From positions 1-5,738 of the forward strand of contig CAYJWA010000045.1 of assembly GCA_964373775.1 (NCBI GenBank): a stretch of DNA of 5,738 nucleotides. Direction: 5' to 3'. The notes beneath the pieces were generated by a model. That model was not told the origin of the DNA. It saw only the letters and a program-made list of their open reading frames with translations, and did no database searches. Position numbers and translations under genes: made by a program. The DNA is from UBA10002 sp964373775. GTDB lineage: Bacteria; Patescibacteriota; Minisyncoccia; Phycocordibacterales; UBA10002. Numbering within the stretch: the stretch's first letter is position 1; each line of letters begins with the position of its first letter. Positions 1 to 3,844 of this stretch are shown here, piece after piece.

Positions 1-587
1 TAGGGAATAATGAGCTTGATGATGAAGAGCGCGTCGAACTTCGGCGTGACCATATAGAACGCGATAAACATAAAGACAGTAGTGTCCACTAGCTCCGAAG
101 CGAAAGTGGAGATGTTGGTGCGGAGCCAGAGCCACTTACCCTTAGTCGCTTTTCGGATTCTCTCAAAGATGAAGATGTCTTGAAGTTGGGCGAGACAAAA
201 TGCGGTGATGCTCGCGAGCATGATGCGAAGCGAGGTTCCGAAGATGGTCCGATAAGCGTCGTCATGACTGTAGCGCGCATTTGGTTCGAGCATCACGAAA
301 ATCGCCGAGTAGACCATCAGGACGACCAGCGCGAGCATCCCTGCGAAAGTCAGTTTGCGCGAAAATGAACGCCCGTAGAGTTCCGTTGAGATGTCCGTAA
401 TCGCAAACGCGAGCGGAACCATAAAGACCGCGACCGACGCCGAGACGCCAAAGATGCTGATAATCTTCCCGCCAAGCAGGTTCATACCCACGAGCAATCC
501 GACAAACATACTCACCAAAGTGAGCATTTTGAAGTCAGTTTCCGGCTTTTGAACTTGCAAAGCTACTGTTCCTTGTTCTTGAATCAT
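1..587 (-). CDS. Queuosine precursor transporter, YhhQ/VUT family (3' end cut by window)
   Basis: Integral membrane protein of the VUT (YhhQ) family, whose characterised members import queuosine precursors such as preQ0/preQ1 for tRNA modification. The frame is open from the ATG at 587 to the window edge: 195 codons are visible and the C-terminus is missing. Family signatures are NLLGGKI (residues 36-42) in the first helix, ITDISTELYG (63-72) after the second, AQLQDIFIFERIRK (133-146), then KWLWLRTNIST (151-161) and ELVDTTVFMFIAF (165-177). Hydrophobic segments lie near 21-43, 46-66, 80-100, 115-140 and 165-182. The start is chosen because a short polar N-terminus precedes the first helix. 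No Shine-Dalgarno motif precedes it. It lies 53 bp after the reductase stop, with a 28-bp palindrome between them, so it may be the last gene of a run or have its own signal. Family assignment is strong; the exact substrate is inferred. Confidence 0.88.
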   Translation of the reverse strand, partial: MIQEQGTVALQVQKPETDFKMLTLVSMFVGLLVGMNLLGGKIISIFGVSASVAVFMVPLAFAITDISTELYGRSFSRKLTFAGMLALVVLMVYSAIFVMLEPNARYSHDDAYRTIFGTSLRIMLASITAFCLAQLQDIFIFERIRKATKGKWLWLRTNISTFASELVDTTVFMFIAFYMVTPKFDALFIIKLIIP

Positions 588-601
588 GGTAGTGCATTCT
601 T

Positions 602-629
602 CCAAATCCTGGCGATCGTCAGGATTTGG
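602..629. repeat. 28-bp near-perfect palindrome between reductase and transporter genes
   Basis: Arms CCAAATCCTG (602-611) and CAGGATTTGG (620-629) are perfect 10-bp complements around the 8-base centre GCGATCGT, which itself contains the palindrome CGATCG. Only one opposed base pair of the 28 positions breaks symmetry. It fills about half of the 53-bp spacer. No T-run follows on the minus strand, so it is not a canonical terminator. It may be a mobile palindromic repeat, an operator, or an RNA hairpin before the transporter start. Confidence 0.75.
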
Positions 630-640
630 GAGAATTTTGG

Positions 641-1357
641 TTAGATACTTTTGTAATGGAGCAAGAGTGTCCCGCGAGGGTTGAGCCGCTTGAGTGAGGA
701 CAGGCGAAAGCGACGAAGGGATTTGAGAGATTGGGATGCGAGGAGCTTACCGCTACCGAAGATCACAGGTTCAAGAGTGAGATACATTTCAGAGATGAGG
801 TTACGCTTTAGAAACCAATCGTAGATTTGCGCGCCGCCGAGGACGGCAACGCGAGTCCAGTTTTGGCTCGCAAGCAACTTTCGCAATTTGCCCGCACCTC
901 CGAAAAAGGCAGCGGTGCATCGATTGTGCTGATGTTCTTGAGAACAACAGAACAACTGTGTTTTAGTAAACCCAGCACCTTGACCACAGGGCGTTAAACC
1001 CTGTGGCAAGACCCGACCCGAACCTTGCGCACCCGCCTGCGTGCGGACACGCACGGGCAGGGAGCACAGGGCGTTGAAGGCAAGGTGCTGGGTAAAGACA
1101 ATGCGGTTGCGGGGAACGAGTGGGCGCGGGATAGCGTCAAAGGTCCTCCGGCCCATGAGAACCGCGTCGTAGCGAGCACATTCGCGGCGGAACCACTTCT
1201 TATCTTCGGGGGATGTCCACGCGCTCCCCTCTGTGCCTCCGCGCGTAATGCGTCCGTCAAGTGAGACGGCGACGATGAGCGTGAACCGACAACCCCCTCT
1301 TTCTCTCCCCCTTAGAAAATGGGGAGAGGAGAGAACGCTTCTTCTTCTTGTTTTCAT
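641..1357 (-). CDS. DHFR/RibD C-terminal-like reductase carrying an in-frame repeat insertion
   Basis: Member of the dihydrofolate reductase-like superfamily, closest in style to the RibD C-terminal reductase domain, which reduces pteridine or pyrimidine substrates with NAD(P)H. Diagnostic segments are RFTLIVAVSLDGRITRG (24-40), AWTSPEDKKWF (46-56), ARYDAVLMGRRTFDAI (61-76), RNRIVF (83-88), WTRVAVLGGAQIYDWFL (167-183) and MYLTLEPVIFGSG (191-203). At 238 residues it is longer than the usual ~170-180. Residues 90-131 come from an inserted 122-bp palindromic element plus its target duplication, and residues ~4-23 come from a second palindrome at the gene junction. The ATG at 1357 is used because no in-frame ATG, GTG or TTG lies between it and the conserved domain. 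It overlaps the ligase gene by 101 bp and has no Shine-Dalgarno motif, so translation is probably coupled. Residues 132-150 fit the family poorly in this frame. The gene may be functional or decaying. Substrate unknown. Confidence 0.75.
   Translation of the reverse strand: MKTRRRSVLSSPHFLRGRERGGCRFTLIVAVSLDGRITRGGTEGSAWTSPEDKKWFRRECARYDAVLMGRRTFDAIPRPLVPRNRIVFTQHLAFNALCSLPVRVRTQAGAQGSGRVLPQGLTPCGQGAGFTKTQLFCCSQEHQHNRCTAAFFGGAGKLRKLLASQNWTRVAVLGGAQIYDWFLKRNLISEMYLTLEPVIFGSGKLLASQSLKSLRRFRLSSLKRLNPRGTLLLHYKSI
971..1092. mobile_element. 122-bp MITE-like palindromic element inserted in the reductase gene
   Basis: Terminal inverted repeats CCCAGCACCTTG (971-982) and CAAGGTGCTGGG (1081-1092) match perfectly. 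TAAA flanks both ends (967-970 and 1093-1096), which fits a 4-bp target duplication. Inside are a perfect hairpin CCACAGGG/CCCTGTGG (984-991, 999-1006), a GC-rich hairpin GCGTG/CACGC around 1039-1052 with flanking pairs, and a direct repeat ACAGGGCGTT(A/G)AA (986-998, 1066-1078). Element plus duplication is 126 bp, exactly 42 codons, and is open on the minus strand. Removing it joins RIVF-T directly to K, restoring a normal family strand. It has no coding capacity of its own, so it would need a transposase encoded elsewhere. Confidence 0.8.
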
Positions 1358-2066
1358 ACAGCGGCTTAAAAAGCGGATAGTAAATGTCTTCCTTTGGACG
1401 GATGAGCAGCTCGCGGGAAGTGTCGTAGGAGGCGAAGCGCAGATGCGGGACATCGCGGACAACCGCAATCGGCGTTTGCTCATCTCCCTCCCCCAGTGCC
1501 ACAACTGCGGCGGCGGCAATACCGTCCACAAGATTCGCTCGTTCAAAGACAAACCTGCGTCCGAAGAGGTCGGGCTTGCCACTATAGCGAAGCACCGGAT
1601 GGATTCCAAAGAATCCAATGGAGATGCCGGTACAACCAAGTCGCATGGGTGGGCTCGTGCTATCGGTGATGATGACACCAAGTTGACTCACCTGATGTTT
1701 TCTGCGGAGGTAACTCCAGATATCTTTGGCGGAGCGGAATGGGTCTTTCGGCCAGAGAATCCAGTGTCCGTTCGCATTGCTCTCGTCAATACCTGCTGAG
1801 CCGATAACGGCATGACCTTTGACCGAAAACAAAGAACGGCGACTGCCCTTGAATCGCGCAAGATACTCCGCTTCTTGTTCAATTAATTCCCTCTTTTGCT
1901 TGACAGTTCCGACAGGCACGCACTGTCCCTCGCCTATGGATACGATTTTGGAAGTCACAACGACCACATCGCGCTCCTGAAGTTTTGGAAGCGACTCATC
2001 AAGCACCTCGGAGAGGTCGTCCTGGGGAGGGAGCATGACGCGAGTTTTGATAGGAATGACAAGCAT
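1257..2066 (-). CDS. CofE-like ligase (coenzyme F420-0:L-glutamate ligase domain protein)
   Basis: Related to CofE, the GTP-dependent enzyme that adds gamma-linked glutamate to coenzyme F420-0. Recognisable segments are IPIKTRVMLPPQDDL (4-18), ERDVVVVTSKIVSIGEG (31-47), SAGIDESNANGHWILWP (90-106), LGVIITDSTSPPMRLGCTG (129-147), DLFGRR (166-171), ANLVDGIAAAAVVALGEG (177-194) and EQTPIAVVRDV (196-206). The family-like part ends near IYYPLFKPLYENK (228-240); residues 241-269 are a basic tail read through a palindromic repeat. The ATG at 2066 gives the expected N-terminus, and M11 is already inside the first conserved segment. No Shine-Dalgarno motif is present; the start abuts an 80-bp hairpin element. 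No other F420 genes are in the window, so the acceptor may be something else. Family assignment is firm, the reaction is inferred. Confidence 0.85.
   Translation of the reverse strand: MLVIPIKTRVMLPPQDDLSEVLDESLPKLQERDVVVVTSKIVSIGEGQCVPVGTVKQKRELIEQEAEYLARFKGSRRSLFSVKGHAVIGSAGIDESNANGHWILWPKDPFRSAKDIWSYLRRKHQVSQLGVIITDSTSPPMRLGCTGISIGFFGIHPVLRYSGKPDLFGRRFVFERANLVDGIAAAAVVALGEGDEQTPIAVVRDVPHLRFASYDTSRELLIRPKEDIYYPLFKPLYENKKKKRSLLSPFSKGERKRGLSVHAHRRRLT
1294..1333. repeat. Palindromic repeat at the ligase/reductase junction
   Basis: CTCTCCCC (1303-1310) and GGGGAGAG (1321-1328) form a perfect 8-bp stem around a 10-base loop (CTTAGAAAAT), with imperfect pyrimidine/purine extensions on both sides. 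AAC occurs on either edge (1291-1293, 1334-1336), which could be a short duplication or chance. It lies in the stretch where both genes are translated in different frames. It encodes the abnormal ligase tail and the extra N-terminus of the reductase, neither of which resembles its family. It is best read as an inserted palindrome. Confidence 0.65.
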
Positions 2067-2146
2067 AGATTTAAGATTAAAGCTGTAAGATTAAAGTAAG
2101 CCAAGCCAAGACCTCTCCTCTTACTTAAATCCTTAATCTTAAATCT
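2067..2146. repeat. 80-bp hairpin-forming element abutting the ligase start codon
   Basis: Terminal inverted repeats AGATTTAAGATTAA (2067-2080) and TTAATCTTAAATCT (2133-2146) match perfectly over 14 bp. An inner pair AAGTAAG (2094-2100) and CTTACTT (2120-2126) extends the hairpin towards a CCAAGCCAAGACC-type loop. Within the left arm TAAGATTAAAG is directly repeated (2072-2082, 2086-2096). One end lies immediately upstream of the ligase ATG, so the whole proximal leader is element-derived. No coding potential is seen. Structure resembles a small non-autonomous repeat. Confidence 0.75.
2076..2104 (-). promoter_or_regulatory. Possible promoter for the ligase gene inside the hairpin element
   Basis: On the minus strand TTGGCT (2104-2099) and TTTAAT (2081-2076) are separated by 17 bp. 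Each matches four of six bases of the sigma70 -35 and -10 consensus. Predicted initiation would fall within a few bases of the ATG at 2066, giving a nearly leaderless message. Matches are weak and AT-rich sequence produces such hits easily. Confidence 0.3.
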
Positions 2147-2220
2147 GCCAACTGAACCCGGACCACGTCTGAATTGTTTTTGAGAGAAGCATGTAAGACA
2201 CGATAGCACACATTGTAAAA

Positions 2221-2751
2221 TCAGGAATGCACGCGATGGTGCTCGGAGATGATTGTATCCTTCACGAGATTGGGGCGCGCAACACCGCGAAAGTCAAAGG
2301 TCTCATTGCTTGCAGTGCGGATTTTGACTGTGCCGAAATTGATAAGCGTAGCAAGGATGCCGGGAACTTCCGCGGTTACATCCTGAATCTGGTTGAAACG
2401 AAAAGTTGAGACCCGGCGGCTAAACAAACCTGCCTGCTCAATATCAATGACGCGGTGATTGGTGATGAGCCAGACATCAAGATAATAATCAGTCCAGAAC
2501 ACCATAAAAATAGTCCAGAGCAAAAGGAGCAGGAGCGACCAGAGGAATAATATCAACAACGAAAAACTTCCCTCAAAGTGAACGAATTCTCTAAAAAAGG
2601 ATACGAGCTCCGCGGGAATAAGATACGGAGCAAAAAGCAGGAACCCCGGCGCGGCGGCGAGCAGAACAAGAAACGCAATCTCTCCGGCAAGAATAAACCA
2701 GTGCTTGCGCGCGGTGTAGAGAATTTTTTCGTCTGCTTCAAGGGGAGGCAT
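2221..2751 (-). CDS. bPH2-domain (YdbS-like) membrane protein
   Basis: Membrane-anchored protein with a bacterial pleckstrin-homology-like domain (bPH2, PF03703 type). Family members are mostly uncharacterised and are thought to act in envelope or membrane assemblies. The N-terminus has the typical EADEKILYTARKHW segment (5-18), followed by two hydrophobic helices (about 19-41 and 62-86) separated by a short extracytoplasmic stretch. The PH-like domain spans about 88-165, with the conserved run DVWLITNHRVIDIEQ (92-106), GLFSRRVSTFRFNQIQDV (108-125), FGTVKIRTA (139-147) and FDFRGVARP (152-160). Its 176 residues are normal for the family. The ATG at 2751 directly precedes the conserved start and has no Shine-Dalgarno motif. 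It lies 65 bp after the small membrane-protein gene and 154 bp before the ligase. Role unknown. Confidence 0.85.
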   Translation of the reverse strand: MPPLEADEKILYTARKHWFILAGEIAFLVLLAAAPGFLLFAPYLIPAELVSFFREFVHFEGSFSLLILFLWSLLLLLLWTIFMVFWTDYYLDVWLITNHRVIDIEQAGLFSRRVSTFRFNQIQDVTAEVPGILATLINFGTVKIRTASNETFDFRGVARPNLVKDTIISEHHRVHS

Positions 2752-2764
2752 GAGTGTGGAATAT

Positions 2765-2789
2765 CTAATTTCTAATTTCTAATTTCTAA
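2765..2789. repeat. Heptamer tandem repeat (CTAATTT)n upstream of the PH-domain gene
   Basis: Three full copies of CTAATTT (2765-2771, 2772-2778, 2779-2785) are followed by a partial CTAA and an A8 run (2788-2795). The array starts 14 bp upstream of the PH-domain start codon, where promoter elements would lie. It is very AT-rich compared with the rest of the window. It could be a slippage-prone tract or a spacer repeat. Confidence 0.8.
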
Positions 2790-2816
2790 AAAAAATCTGG
2801 ATGCGAACTGAAAACT

Positions 2817-3056
2817 CTACAACGAAGCCCTGGTAAAGGCATACAACAGAACTGAAAGAGACGCAAGAACAACAGATACTGCGAAATATAGACGGCGCAT
2901 CCGGTGAAAGAGCGGCGTTTGAACCGCGAACCGCTTCCAGTGATAGGCAAACACAAAACTCATCACGACGGCAATGAGCAATGTACCGGCAAGAAGCGCT
3001 CCGAGCGCGATTTCTTCAAGCACGACAGATGAAGGCAAAGCCAAAGGCGGATTCAT
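2817..3056 (-). CDS. Small two-helix membrane protein of unknown function
   Basis: A 79-residue hydrophobic protein that I do not recognise as a named family. It has a short N-terminal segment, a first helix at about 14-36 (LEEIALGALLAGTLLIAVV region), a basic connecting loop YHWKRFAVQTPLFHRMRRLY (38-57), and a second helix at about 57-74, ending in TRASL. The positive-inside rule places the loop in the cytoplasm and both ends outside. Support for it being real: it fills an otherwise empty gap, lies on the same strand as its neighbours, has the hydrophobicity pattern of a membrane hairpin, and starts with an ATG just below a possible extended -10. It lies 89 bp after the GT2 gene. No Shine-Dalgarno motif is seen. 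Confidence 0.65.
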   Translation of the reverse strand: MNPPLALPSSVVLEEIALGALLAGTLLIAVVMSFVFAYHWKRFAVQTPLFHRMRRLYFAVSVVLASLSVLLYAFTRASL

Positions 3057-3068
3057 ACGAATACCGTA

Positions 3069-3077
3069 AGTGTATCA
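3069..3077 (-). promoter_or_regulatory. Possible extended -10 element before the small membrane protein
   Basis: The minus strand reads TGATACACT, i.e. a TGn motif followed by TACACT (four of six matches to TATAAT), ending 12 bp before the ATG at 3056. No convincing -35 box is present. Initiation here would leave a leader of only about 5-6 bases. Confidence 0.3.
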
Positions 3078-3079
3078 CT

Positions 3080-3117
3080 GCTCCGCGTGCCGAGCGATAG
3101 GGTATAAGCCGCGGAGC
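3080..3117. repeat. Inverted repeat in the spacer after the GT2 gene
   Basis: GCTCCGCG (3080-3087) and CGCGGAGC (3110-3117) are perfect 8-bp complements separated by 22 bases. The repeat lies between the GT2 stop and the next start, immediately upstream of a possible -10. There is no T-run after it on the minus strand, so it is not a standard intrinsic terminator. It could be a regulatory hairpin or another short palindromic repeat. Confidence 0.6.
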
Positions 3118-3145
3118 GAAGACTGACACCGTCTGTCCTTCCTCT

Positions 3146-3838
3146 TTAGGTCCGACCAAAACGAACCTGAAAAAGCGTCCAGAGCCCGCGGAGACCGTCC
3201 GACGCACGAATCTTCTTTCCCTGCCGAAAGGAACGCGGCGTATACGAAATCGGAACCTCTTCTATATGATGACCATTTTTAAGCAACTTAGCGGTAATCT
3301 CCATCTCAATCTCAAAACCACCGCTCGTAAGATCGAGCGCCCGCAAAACGCGGGTCCTCATCAGCTTATAGCAGGTATAGACATCGGTGAGACGGGCCCG
3401 AAACAGAAGATTTACACAAGCCGTAAGAAGCCAAACGCCAAAGACATAATGGGAGTAACCCCGGTCAGTTGGTTCGAGGTTCCGCGAGCCATAGACCGCC
3501 GCAGAGTCCGGATGCGCTTTGAGGAGGGCGAGCAAGCGCGGAAGCTCCTCGGGGAGATACTCAAGGTCCCCGTCCTGAATAGCGACCACATCGCCGGTGA
3601 CCTCACGAAGACCGGAGTGAATCGCCGCTCCCTTTCCCCTATTTACGCCATGCTCAATGCAGGTGATTTGATTGCGGAAAGGAGCGATTGCGGATGGGGT
3701 GCCGTCGGTTGAACCGTCATTGACAAGGATAATCTGTTTCTGCGCTCCCTCAAGGTCCAACTCTAAAAGCGCCGTAAGCACCCGACCAATCGTTCTCTCC
3801 TCGTTGTACACCGGCACAATGATTGAAAGTGTTTGCAT
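3146..3838 (-). CDS. Glycosyltransferase family 2, DPM/DPG synthase-like
   Basis: GT-A fold glycosyltransferase resembling dolichol/polyprenyl-phosphate mannose or glucose synthases, which move a sugar from a nucleotide donor to a polyprenyl phosphate on the cytoplasmic membrane face. Motifs in order: IIVPVYNEE (6-14), ILVNDGSTDGT (37-47), GVNRGKGAAI (64-73), the metal/donor-binding AIQDGDLEY (86-94, the DxD-type site), TDVYTCYKLMR (151-161), GGFEIEMEI (173-181) and VPISYTPRSF (195-204). At 230 residues it is a complete catalytic domain, with no C-terminal transmembrane helices. The start at 3838 places VPVYNEE at the usual position. It begins only 6 bp after the GT-C stop, so the two are almost certainly co-transcribed. 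No Shine-Dalgarno motif is present. Sugar and acceptor cannot be read from sequence. Confidence 0.92.
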   Translation of the reverse strand: MQTLSIIVPVYNEERTIGRVLTALLELDLEGAQKQIILVNDGSTDGTPSAIAPFRNQITCIEHGVNRGKGAAIHSGLREVTGDVVAIQDGDLEYLPEELPRLLALLKAHPDSAAVYGSRNLEPTDRGYSHYVFGVWLLTACVNLLFRARLTDVYTCYKLMRTRVLRALDLTSGGFEIEMEITAKLLKNGHHIEEVPISYTPRSFRQGKKIRASDGLRGLWTLFQVRFGRT

Positions 3839-3844
3839 CGTTGG

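Noticed and set aside
588..640. preQ1-type riboswitch before the queuosine-precursor transporter
   Set aside because: The spacer holds only a simple palindrome. The A-rich tail and pseudoknot layout of a preQ1 aptamer is not seen.
1358..1681. Longer reductase starting at 1681
   Set aside because: This part is read in another frame across the conserved ligase gene, and the peptide has no resemblance to the reductase family.
1233..1799. 188-codon open frame on the plus strand
   Set aside because: It lies antisense to the well-supported ligase gene and shows no family features.
2765..2789. CRISPR array
   Set aside because: The unit is a 7-bp tandem repeat without spacers.
2787..2816. Terminator after the small membrane-protein gene, suggested by a T8 run on the minus strand
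   Set aside because: No stable stem precedes the run.
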